Of a stretch of DNA of 64,000 nt, positions 1 to 9,301 are shown piece after piece. The stretch is from the NCBI RefSeq assembly GCF_026262505.1, contig NC_067204.1, positions 4,869,797 through 4,933,796 of the forward strand, written 5' to 3'. The translations under genes were made by a program, and so were the position numbers. This stretch comes from Trichomonas vaginalis G3. Taxonomy: Eukaryota > Parabasalia > Trichomonadida > Trichomonadidae. Numbering within the stretch: the stretch's first letter is position 1; the number at the start of each line of letters is the position of its first letter. The notes beneath the pieces are model-generated. The model did no database searches and was not told where the DNA came from. It was given only the letters and a program-made list of their open reading frames with translations.

Positions 1-227
1 AATGTAGATGCATATACCCGGTTTAGTTAGACCAGAAACAATGTCATAAATGAGAGCCATAAATAGCAAAGCCAGCTTTTGATTGAACGATGATCAGAAT
101 TTACGAACCGTTATTATTGGAAAAATAAAAATGTAGTTTGATAAGGTGAATAGTTCAATTGATTTTGATTTGATGAAATATTGTAGCATTCAATTTATTC
201 AAAGTTTTCAATATTTTGTCTTTTCAA
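1..227. other. Left flank and upstream region of the first GP63 gene
   Basis: No gene is visible. This AT-rich stretch does not match the region upstream of the other gene A copies (for example 9080-9301), so the repeated array does not extend through it. TCAATATT lies shortly before the ATG at 228. TCAATTTT occurs just before the ATG of the other A and B genes, so this could be a weak initiator-like element, although it does not match the trichomonad Inr consensus (TCA, pyrimidine, A/T) exactly. Confidence 0.4.
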
Positions 228-2147
228 ATGTTTTTGTTGCTTGTTTTTGCTAGTGCTCGTGAATTTAGATGTATGCACAATGAAAATGAAGATTGGCTTG
301 TTCCAAAAATAGATCCTGCTTCAATCAAGCATCAAAAGAGAAAATTGCAAGAATCTTCATGGCAAAACATTCGTATTAAAATTGTTACAGATTTCATCAC
401 AGGTGAACTCGATGATAAACTCAAATGTAAAAGTGTCGGACAAGCAATTAAATGGAGATATGGTGATGCTCAATGTACAGAAGAAGATTTTTTAAATGCG
501 TCACGAAAAGAGAATCTTTTAAGGACATTGGATAATGTTAGAATATATTTAGAGAAGTTACTCAAAGTAATACCTGTTTCCGGATCAATTACTATGGCGA
601 CAGCAGGATCAGATTCTTTTACATACTCACCTTTGAAAAGTTACAGCGGATATGACTTGATATTACCAGTTGTTCTTAGAAACTTCGGTGATAATAGTCC
701 TCTTGCAATGGCTGGTCCAACTGATTATGAAAATACTTACAATCGTCCAATTAGCGGCATTGTCTACTTAAGTACAAAGGATATTCCAGATAACACTCAA
801 AGCGAATCATCTTGGGAACGTTGGTTCTTCCAAGTTTTAATTCATGAAATTTGTCATGCACTTGGTGTTACTGGTTCAATGTTTTCTTGGTATCATCCTT
901 ATGAGAACTCACAACCATATAACAATCCAACATGTCAACTTACAATACACAAGAAGTCTTTCACATTCTTAACAACTCCTTATTCTCACATCTTCGCGAA
1001 GAAACGATATGGTGTTGAAACATTCTCAAATGGAACTCACAGTTGTCCATCAGGTATCGAAATTGAAGACGGTGGTGGTGAAGGCACATCTGGTTTCCAC
1101 CTTGAAGGACGTGTTTTTTACTCAGATTTAATGACGGGAACTGTGATGTCTGATGCATCAGGGCCATTTCAACGACTTACAGATGCAGTGATGGCAATAT
1201 TACAAGATACAGGAAATTACAAGTGTGATTGGAAATATGCACAACCACTTGTTTGGGGTAATCCAGAATCAACAATTGGTGGCCAACCAATCAATGACTT
1301 TGCAACAGGTGTTCCGTCTAAAGTTTTCCCCGATCACTACATGAAGAAACCAACCGGTGACAATCTTGGTGGAACGGGTTTTGACTTCAAAACATGGGGG
1401 AGTTCGTCGAGTGTTGTGAAAGACTCTGAGATTTCATGTCCAAGTAATGACATTAAATATCAGCAATATTGTGGTCCGGCTCGTTATGAATTTTATAATC
1501 CATCAAAAGCTGATTTGCCTGCAAAGAGATATCTTTATGACTATATAAATGTTGCATATCCCCAAGATAGCTGTCCTGATGGTCAAGCAATTTTGCCTGG
1601 AGCCACTCAATTTAGCAATGTTTTTGAATTATGTGCTCCATACAAATGTAATAAATATGATAGCTTTACACTGAACGTAACAACTCTCGGAAAAACAACT
1701 ATTATAGAATGTAATAAGAGCAATGTTGGTGCAGCTTTTTCTTACGAAGTGCCTTCCTCATTTATTTCATATCCAAGAACAGCATATTGTGTTCATCCAG
1801 AAATATTCTGCAGATCAGTTAAACTTAATGAAATGAATTTTGTTGCAGATCCATTCGATCCAAACACAGTCCAACTTCAAGATCCATATAAAACGCCATC
1901 TCCAACACCAAATACACCTGCGCTGAGCTCCCAAATAGAACCAACACCTGATCCAAATGAACCAAGTGAATCCGATGATTCTAAGTCAGATTCAGGTAAG
2001 AAAGGACTCTCAACCAAGATGTGGATCATCATTGGTGCATCGGTTGGGGCTGTTATTCTGATAATCCTTATTGTAACCATTATTGTGTGCAAGGTCAAAG
2101 GTAGTAAAGAGACGTCCAGTGATCATGATCAAGATTTATTTGTTTGA
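228..2147 (+). CDS. GP63/leishmanolysin-like M8 metallopeptidase, gene A copy 1 (mosaic)
   Basis: This encodes a 639-aa membrane-anchored zinc protease of the M8 family. The N-terminus is a short hydrophobic stretch that could act as a signal sequence. The zinc motif HEICHALG begins at residue 206, a third-ligand candidate His lies in HLEGR near residue 291, and LMTG follows as a Met-turn. Many cysteines follow, then a Pro/Ser-rich stalk, one transmembrane helix (about residues 598-622) and a short charged tail, so the catalytic domain should face outside the cell. The ATG at 228 was chosen; an in-frame TTG lies at 216. The first ~200 residues differ clearly from the other A genes (for example DITGELDD-type rather than FITWELDD), whereas from about 827 the DNA is almost identical to them. 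A substitution turns GSHLEGR into GFHLEGR. Surface protease is the family role; the substrate is unknown. Confidence 0.88.
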   Translation: MFLLLVFASAREFRCMHNENEDWLVPKIDPASIKHQKRKLQESSWQNIRIKIVTDFITGELDDKLKCKSVGQAIKWRYGDAQCTEEDFLNASRKENLLRTLDNVRIYLEKLLKVIPVSGSITMATAGSDSFTYSPLKSYSGYDLILPVVLRNFGDNSPLAMAGPTDYENTYNRPISGIVYLSTKDIPDNTQSESSWERWFFQVLIHEICHALGVTGSMFSWYHPYENSQPYNNPTCQLTIHKKSFTFLTTPYSHIFAKKRYGVETFSNGTHSCPSGIEIEDGGGEGTSGFHLEGRVFYSDLMTGTVMSDASGPFQRLTDAVMAILQDTGNYKCDWKYAQPLVWGNPESTIGGQPINDFATGVPSKVFPDHYMKKPTGDNLGGTGFDFKTWGSSSSVVKDSEISCPSNDIKYQQYCGPARYEFYNPSKADLPAKRYLYDYINVAYPQDSCPDGQAILPGATQFSNVFELCAPYKCNKYDSFTLNVTTLGKTTIIECNKSNVGAAFSYEVPSSFISYPRTAYCVHPEIFCRSVKLNEMNFVADPFDPNTVQLQDPYKTPSPTPNTPALSSQIEPTPDPNEPSESDDSKSDSGKKGLSTKMWIIIGASVGAVILIILIVTIIVCKVKGSKETSSDHDQDLFV

Positions 2148-2242
2148 ATTATCTTTTTTTGACCTTTTATTTAATTTATGATGCGTTAACTAAAATGAAT
2201 TATGATTTATAATAAAATATCAATTATTTATGTCAAAACAAA

Positions 2243-2382
2243 ATATCCATCTCGAGTTTTTCCATCTCATTACATGAAGAAACCAACCGGTGACAATCTT
2301 GGTGAATCAGGTTTTGACTTCAAGACATGGGAGTCTTCACCAGCTCTTATGAAAGACTCTGAAAATTCATGTCCAAGCAAAC
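2243..2382 (+). pseudogene. GP63 gene fragment downstream of A1
   Basis: A ~140-bp relic that translates to a segment matching the region after the protease core of genes A and B (VFPSHYMKKPTGDNLGESG, then FDFKTWESSPALMKDSE). It has no upstream catalytic part and no downstream stalk. It lies about 100 bp after the A stop codon. It differs from both A and B at several codons, so it derives from a third paralogue or an older copy. Confidence 0.75.
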
Positions 2383-2404
2383 GTTTGCAGGAATCATATT
2401 AATC

Positions 2405-2413
2405 ACTTTGAAC
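2405..2413. other. Empty target site of the MULE-like element
   Basis: The sequence ACTTTGAAC occurs once here and runs straight on into AAATCCG. In the other four units the same 9 bases flank a ~1-kb insertion on both sides. This is therefore the pre-insertion allele and defines the target-site duplication exactly. Confidence 0.85.
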
Positions 2414-3162
2414 AAATCCGATTTATGCATTGAACTACACTACATAGAGATAAAATTAATAATTTTCATTTGAAATGTTGGTTATATGTCTAATTATATG
2501 GTATATAACATTTAACTCAACTTATGATAAAATAATGTTTTAAGATTAAGAAAATTTCTAACTATTTGCCCAAAGGTATGCACTACATAAACTATATCGA
2601 CAAAATAATGATTTCAAATGAACATTAAATTTAAATGAATAAGAGAGAAAAAATAAGTGAAATGTGATTAAAAATACTATACTACATAGTTGCTGACTGC
2701 GTAAGGAAGTGAGATGTACTTATCAATAGCACATCGTCAAGACAAGAGTGACTGATTTGACAGAATGTAACTTTTATGACAACGATCAATTAATTTTTAA
2801 TAATTTGTATACCAATATAGTAAATTTACTATTTAATCAACAACCGATTATCATAAATACAATTTTTTGTTTAAATTGAACAATTGAATTATGCAAATTT
2901 ATAAAAAAAGGTTTGTTTGTTCCATTTATATTAAAATTTTTACCTTCAAAAAAATTGAATGATATTCGTCTAAAAAGATAATTTAATGAAATCGAATATT
3001 AATATGAACTCGGATATAATTTACGATACATCCCATTTGAAATTCAAAGGTTGTAAAAATTGTTGTTCGATATATTCAAGCAAATATTGTTTAATATATT
3101 GAATTGAACAAGCCATAACACTTCCGCATTTTTTGAAGGTATGCAACAAATTCAATTTTATA
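2414..3162. other. Intergenic region upstream of gene B1
   Basis: No coding signal is seen in about 750 bp of AT-rich DNA. The same sequence is repeated upstream of every gene B. TCAATTTT lies four bases before the B start codon and may mark the transcription start. Confidence 0.4.
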
Positions 3163-5097
3163 ATGTTTTTGTTGCTTTTTTTAGCCAATTCTCATGAATT
3201 TAGATGCATGCATAATGAGAATGAAGATTGGCTCGTTCCAAAAATAGATCCTTCTTCAATAAAGCATCAAAAGAGAAAATTGCAAGAATCTTCATGGCAA
3301 AACATTCGTATTAAAATTGTTACAGATTTCATCACAGGTGAACTCGATGATGATCTTAAATGTAAAAGTATCGGACAACAAATTTCATGGAGATACGGCA
3401 CAATTACATGTACAGAAGAAGATTTTTTAAATGCGTCACGAAAAGCGAATCTTTTAAGGACATTGGATAATGTTAGAATATATTTAGAGAAGTTGCTTAA
3501 AGTAATACCTGTTTCAGGCCCAATTACAATGGAGACTTCTTCATCGAACTCTTTTACATACTCTCCAAAGAAAAGTTATACAGGCTATGATTTAATATTA
3601 CCAGTTGTTCTTAGGAATTTCGGTAGTGATAGTCCTCTTGCAATGGCTGGCCCTACTGATTATGATTCTGTCTATAGTCGTCCAATCAGTGGCATTGTAT
3701 ACTTAAATACGAAGCAAATACCAGACAATACTCAAAGCGAATCAACATGGCAACGTTGGTTCTTCCAAGTTTTAATTCATGAAATTTGTCATGCACTTGG
3801 TGTTACTGATTCAATGTTTTCTTGGTATCATCCTTATGAGAACTCACAACCATATAACAATCCAACATGTCAACTTACAATACACAAGAAGTCTTTCACA
3901 TTCTTAACAACTCCTTATTCTCACATCTTCGCGAAGAAACGATATGGTGTTGAAACATTCTCAAATGGAACTCACAGTTGTCCATCAGGTATCGAAATTG
4001 AAGACGGTGGCGGTTACGGAACAGCCGGTTCCCACCTTGAAGGACGTGCTTTCTATTCAGAGTTAATGACAGGAAGTTCGATGTCTGATGCATCAGGTCC
4101 ATTTGAGAGACTTACAGATGCAGTGATGGCAATATTACAAGATACAGGAAATTACAAGTGTGATTGGAGATATGCACAACCACTTGTTTGGGGTAATCCA
4201 GAATCAACAATTGGTGGCCAACCAATCAATGACTTTGCAACAGGTCCTCCATCTAAAGTTTTCCCCGATCACTACATGAAGAAACCAAATGGTGACAATC
4301 TTGGTGCCACAGGCTTCAACTTCAAGACATGGGGAAGTTGGCTTCCATTAAAAGCTGATTCTGAAATTTCATGTCCAAGCCAATTCATTAACTATCAACA
4401 ATATTGTGGTCCAGCACGTTATGAGTTTTATAATCCGTTGAAAGCAGATTTTCAATACAACAAATATATTTTTGACTTCATCAATGTAACATATCCTTCC
4501 AATAGTTGCCCAGATGGTCAAGCAATTTTACCTGGAGCATCTGAGTATGGAAATGTATACGATGTTTGTGGAACATATAAATGCAACAAATATGATAGTT
4601 ACACGATGAATGTAACTACATTTGAAAAAACAACCACAATCACATGCAATAAGAGCAATGTCGGTCAAGCATTCTATTATTATATTCCTGCCAGCTATGG
4701 TTATGTGTTAAGAGCAGCATATTGTGTCCATCCAGAAATATTCTGCAGAACAGTTAAACTTCATGAAATGAATTTTGTTGCTGATCCATTCGATCCAAAT
4801 TCAGTCCAACTTCAAGATCCATATAAAACACCAACTCCAACACCAAAGCCAACACCGAATACACAATCTTCAGGAGACTCAACATCAAGCACAAATGGAT
4901 CAGGTGAATCAGGCAACAATGACTCCAAATCAAATAATGGAAAGAAAGGAATCTCATCTAAGGTGTGGATCATCGTTGGCGTCATTATCGGTGTAGTTGT
5001 TATTATCGCCCTTATTGTCACTATTATTGTTTGCAAAGCCAAAGGCAGTAAGGAAACAGCAAGCGATGACAAAATTAATAAGGATTTCTTAGTATAA
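3163..5097 (+). CDS. GP63/leishmanolysin-like M8 metallopeptidase, gene B copy 1
   Basis: A 644-aa paralogue of gene A with the same architecture: short hydrophobic N-terminus, HEICHALG at residue 206, HLEGR and LMTG downstream, a cysteine-rich region, a Thr/Pro stalk (TPTPTPKPTP) followed by a Ser/Asn/Gly-rich linker, one transmembrane helix from about residue 601, and a short Lys/Asp-rich tail. The ATG at 3163 is used; the in-frame TTG at 3133 and the out-of-frame ATG at 3141 were not. The stop codon is embedded in TAAA, as expected for a trichomonad poly(A) signal. Compared with A it has VTDSMFS instead of VTGSMFS after the zinc motif and a different C-terminal third. About 250 bp around the active site is almost identical at DNA level to gene A. 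Confidence 0.9.
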   Translation: MFLLLFLANSHEFRCMHNENEDWLVPKIDPSSIKHQKRKLQESSWQNIRIKIVTDFITGELDDDLKCKSIGQQISWRYGTITCTEEDFLNASRKANLLRTLDNVRIYLEKLLKVIPVSGPITMETSSSNSFTYSPKKSYTGYDLILPVVLRNFGSDSPLAMAGPTDYDSVYSRPISGIVYLNTKQIPDNTQSESTWQRWFFQVLIHEICHALGVTDSMFSWYHPYENSQPYNNPTCQLTIHKKSFTFLTTPYSHIFAKKRYGVETFSNGTHSCPSGIEIEDGGGYGTAGSHLEGRAFYSELMTGSSMSDASGPFERLTDAVMAILQDTGNYKCDWRYAQPLVWGNPESTIGGQPINDFATGPPSKVFPDHYMKKPNGDNLGATGFNFKTWGSWLPLKADSEISCPSQFINYQQYCGPARYEFYNPLKADFQYNKYIFDFINVTYPSNSCPDGQAILPGASEYGNVYDVCGTYKCNKYDSYTMNVTTFEKTTTITCNKSNVGQAFYYYIPASYGYVLRAAYCVHPEIFCRTVKLHEMNFVADPFDPNSVQLQDPYKTPTPTPKPTPNTQSSGDSTSSTNGSGESGNNDSKSNNGKKGISSKVWIIVGVIIGVVVIIALIVTIIVCKAKGSKETASDDKINKDFLV

Positions 5098-5816
5098 ATT
5101 TAATAATTTTTTTTTGACATGCAAGCTTTATCTCCCAATTTTCTATAATAAAAAGTTAATATTTTATAAATCTCTGCTTAGTTCCTAACATGGCTATTAT
5201 ACTCTTTTGCCATTAGAATAAAGATATGTTGATATTATCGGAGCGTTTAAAGAATAAAAATTTTAAGTCTTCAATTTTGGTTTGGTTTAAGTGCTTCTAT
5301 CTCTCAATCTAAAAAAGATTGTAGCTATATATACTCGCATGGACTCATGCATAGAATTAGTATATTTTCACTGAATGAAAACAAATCTATCTCCAGGAAA
5401 AAACCGAAAATTAGAGATTACAAAATTTTTTATGAACGACTAATGAAAGTCTCTAAATTTTAATTTTTATAGTATATTGCTCTAAACAATGTTTGTAAAA
5501 TTTATTGATATGTAATGATTTCATGATATTGTGATATCAATGTGTTTTGAATTAAAATTTGCTTGAAAACTAATAATCTGGACAAAAGAATTGTGAAACA
5601 AAGTTTATTAATATTTTATAGAAGGATTATATAATAGAAATTGGTTATACTTACATTTTTGGTCAATCAATTTTGAAAACAAGAAGATTTTAACGATGCT
5701 AAAATATTAAAGCTTATAAGATATTGTGCTTATTTATGATTCTTTTTTGGATGTAATTCATGAATAAAAAAATTGATATCATTCTTTTTATTTTTTCTTT
5801 AATCATTGGAGTAAAT
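5098..5816. other. Intergenic region downstream of gene B1
   Basis: About 720 bp of AT-rich DNA with no convincing gene. The TAAATTTAATAATT sequence at the stop may carry the polyadenylation signal. The same sequence recurs after each B copy. Confidence 0.4.
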
Positions 5817-5818
5817 TA

Positions 5819-6869
5819 AGGGTTTCGTTTTGCTAAAATTGTCACTTTTATAGCATATTTGTTTTTGGATGTTTTGCGAAACCAAAAAAAAACTATGATA
5901 TACAATGTGTGTGTAAAGAAAATACTTTATTTACTAGTTAAAAAATCATTTGGTATTGATCAAGTTATTTTTTCTGGATAAGATATTATATGGATAATTG
6001 GATAGAAAATACAATTATATAATCTTGTACCTGGTTTAATTAAGCTAATTGTCATCAGAAACTTGTAATTTTTATGAATTTCAGATTTTCTTTTCATTAC
6101 TGCTTTTCTTAATAGGTCAAGTTCTTATTTACGTTATAAAGTATGATATTTACAAATATCAAGTTATCATGCTTTTTGAGAAATTATGAGAAACAAACAA
6201 AAATGAAAAAGATAGGAATAGCAATGAATAGTGATGTGGGTATAGAAAATGTAAGAGATATGAATGCAAAGCAATCAGTATTTAGGACATTGACCATAGA
6301 TTTCGAAAAAAAAATGCTGCATATTGAGCAAAAACTATGATTATATTATAAGGCTGTCATTTAAAGCATAATGAAACTATTCCCTTTTCATTTTAATCGA
6401 ATAAGATAGTAAAGATTTTTGAATTAGCTAGAAACTGATGAGATGTTTTCACAAATCAGATTTTTAATCTCTATAATGCATAATTCACTCAATATCTCAA
6501 TTTTGATATTGCGAGATATTTTTGCTATCGGTTTCGCAATTTTGACACAATAGCAAGAGGGTTCTATAAGCATTATTATCAACGTAGAATCTGAATATCA
6601 TATCAGAAAATGTCGCAAATCTGACATTTACCCGACCAAATAGCAAAAATAATTGAATACTTTTCGCCAAAACTTTAAAAATCGATAAAAATATGAAATA
6701 TAGATATTAAAGAGACTTTTTATATAATATTCATAAAGATTTTCCAAAAATATGATACCGCAAAATTAAAAAAGTGACGTCTTGAGTGGAGTCAAAGGTC
6801 GAAATTGCTAGCTAAATGTTTTTTTAGCGAAATTGCGTATTGTACGTTTTTTTCGCAAAACGAAACCCT
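5819..6869 (+). mobile_element. TA-flanked non-autonomous transposon-like element, unit 1 copy a
   Basis: A 1,051-bp element. Its ends are the inverted repeat AGGGTTTCGTTTTGC (left) and GCAAAACGAAACCCT (right), and TA lies immediately outside both ends (5817-5818 and 6870-6871). TA duplication with short inverted ends suggests a Tc1/mariner-type non-autonomous element. Inside the left end, GGTTTCGCAAAAC occurs again in inverted form (near 5875), giving a subterminal repeat. The only open frame is 65 aa with no transposase motifs. Confidence 0.7.
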
Positions 6870-6871
6870 TA

Positions 6872-7712
6872 TTTTGAATGATTAATAAATTTTATACATC
6901 AAGGTTTTCAAAAGATTACAAAACCGCATGATCAAATTTTATATATTATGCCAATACTAATATTTAATCCAATTTTTCCATAAAATTTTCCATACGATAG
7001 AGATGCATTTTTTAAAGAATGACAGCACAAAAATGATGGCTCTAAGTAACAAAAAGTTTCAAGTAGCAGCGCACTCAGTATTTTTAAAGTGTTGTTTCAT
7101 TTAATTAACAAGAAGTTCAAAGACGACTTACGATTTATATCAAATTGCAAATATTTTATCGAAAAATCTCATACATGCTTAAGTTTGTTTGTAATTTGTG
7201 ATTTTATGTGAACACATATGTTATTTGCATCTAGAAATTCCTTGATTAATCAGAAAATATTAATAACTCTATCTTTCATTTAACACACGCACCTAATATT
7301 CCTTTTAGGTTCAATAAACTAATCACATTAAAATGTTCTTTATATAATATTTTTTCATTAATCCATCTGTATACTTTGATATCTTCTTGATAAATTTAAA
7401 TGTTTCAATGTTAAAAATAAAATTATTTTCATAATTAGATTCTACACGAGATCTGGACGCAAATAGCAAGATTGCTCACATAAGTTATATTATTTAATGA
7501 TTTACGCTATGTAAAGAAATAATGTAAAGAAATTCACACGGTTGATTGATTAGTGTTAACCATTCATGCTATATAATATCGAATACAGATTAAAAGGTAC
7601 ATGTGAAGTACTTCACTATTTCAGCATCATTTTTCGTCTTCATTTAATCTTAAAAATGAAAACCATTATTTGTTACCAATTATTGTATTATATGGGTGTT
7701 TAATTTATACCA
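6872..7712. other. Spacer between inverted transposon ends, unit 1
   Basis: About 840 bp of AT-rich sequence with no open frame of note. It is bounded by ~308-bp inverted repeats: the right end of the element at 6562-6869 and its inverted partner at 7715-8022. Confidence 0.45.
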
Positions 7713-7714
7713 TA

Positions 7715-8022
7715 AGGGTTTCGTTTTGCGAAAAAAACGTACAATACGCAATTTCGCTAAAAAAACATTTAGCTAGCAATTTCGACCTTTGACTCCACTC
7801 AAGACGTCACTTTTTTAATTTTGCGGTATCATATTTTTGGAAAATCTTTATGAATATTATATAAAAAGTCTCTTTAATATCTATATTTCATATTTTTATC
7901 GATTTTTAAAGTTTTGGCGAAAAGTATTCAATTATTTTTGCTATTTGGTCGGGTAAATGTCAGATTTGCGACATTTTCTGATATGATATTCGGATTCTAC
8001 GTTGATAATAATGCATATAGAA
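7715..8022 (-). mobile_element. Inverted 308-bp fragment of the TA-flanked element, unit 1
   Basis: This is the reverse complement of the right 308 bp of the element at 5819-6869, with a few substitutions. It begins at an intact AGGGTTTCG end preceded by TA and breaks off two bases before the next full copy. Confidence 0.8.
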
Positions 8023-8024
8023 TA

Positions 8025-9077
8025 AGGGTTTCGTTTTGCTAAAATTGTCACTTTTATAGCATATTTGTTTTTGGATGTTTTGCGAAACCAAAAAAAAAAA
8101 AAACTATGATATACAATGTGTGTGTAAAGAAAATACTTTATTTACTAGTTAAAAAATCATTTGGTATTGATCAAGTTTTTTTTCTGGATAAGATATTATA
8201 TGGATAATTGGATAGAAAATACAATTATATAATCTTGTACCTGGTTTAATTAAGCTAATTGTCATCAGAAACTTGTAATTTTTATGAATTTCAGATTTTC
8301 TTTTCATTACTGCTTTTCTTAATAGGTCAAGTTCTTATTTACGTTATAAAGTATGATATTTACAAATATCAAGTTATCATGTTTTTTGAGAAATTATGAG
8401 AAACAAACAAAATGAAAAGATAGGAATAGCAATGAATAGTGATGTGGGTATAGAAAATGTAAGAGATATGAATGCAAAGCAATCAGTATTTAGGACATTG
8501 ACCATAGATTTCGAAAAAAAAATGCTGCATATTGAGCAAAAACTATGATTATATTATAAGGCTGTCATTTAAAGCATAATGAAACTATTCCCTTTTCATT
8601 TTAATCGAATAAGATAGTAAAGATTTTTGAATTAGCTAGAAACTGATGAGATGTTTTCACAAATCAGATTTTTAATCTCTATAATGCATAATTCACTCAA
8701 TATCTCAATTTTGATATTGCGAGATATTTTTGCTATCGGTTTCGCAATTTTGACACAATAGCAAGAGGGTTCTATAAGCATTATTATCAACGTAGAATCT
8801 GAATATCATATCAGAAAATGTCGCAAATCTGACATTTACCCGACCAAATAGCAAAAATAATTGAATACTTTTCGCCAAAACTTTAAAAATCGATAAAAAT
8901 ATGAAATATAGATATTAAAGAGACTTTTTATATAATATTCATAAAGATTTTCCAAAAATATGATACCGCAAAATTAAAAAAGTGACGTCTTGAGTGGAGT
9001 CAAAGGTCGAAATTGCTAGCTAAATGTTTTTTTAGCGAAATTGCGTATTGTACGTTTTTTTCGCAAAACGAAACCCT
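8025..9077 (+). mobile_element. TA-flanked transposon-like element, unit 1 copy b
   Basis: A second complete copy (1,053 bp) in the same orientation as copy a, flanked by TA at 8023-8024 and 9078-9079. It is nearly identical to copy a, with a longer internal poly-A run near 8090 and a few one-base differences. It ends about 225 bp upstream of gene A2. Confidence 0.72.
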
Positions 9078-9079
9078 TA

Positions 9080-9301
9080 AGTAAATACTTATATTACTTC
9101 TTTTGCAATATGTAAAGATGATATATAATTAACCATTAAAAATTGTCATTTTTATCGGATAATTGAAATTTAAAAATAAACAAATTATAACACAAATCAA
9201 TAATATATTTAATTGACAAATTATCAAGAATAATTGAATGATTATTTTTTGAAGTTTAATTGAAATTATTCAATTAAATCAATTATTTCAATTTTTTTCA
9301 A
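9080..9301. promoter_or_regulatory. Upstream region of gene A2
   Basis: AT-rich sequence ending in TCAATTTTTTTCAAATG. It is repeated before A3, A4 and A5 but absent before A1, so copies 2-5 should share one promoter and A1 has another. No operator or precise start site can be assigned. Confidence 0.35.

Noticed and set aside
961..1167. Antisense open frames across the GP63 genes
   Set aside because: They follow the codon structure of the sense genes and recur only because the genes recur.
3133..3162. An upstream TTG start extending gene B by ten residues
   Set aside because: Eukaryotic genes normally start at ATG; the ATG at 3163 directly begins the hydrophobic leader, and B3 has a changed upstream frame.
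6143..6340. A 65-aa open frame repeated in most copies of the TA-flanked element
   Set aside because: Copies are nearly identical DNA, so repetition is no evidence of selection. There are no transposase motifs, and the unit 1 copy b and unit 4 copy a versions are disrupted.
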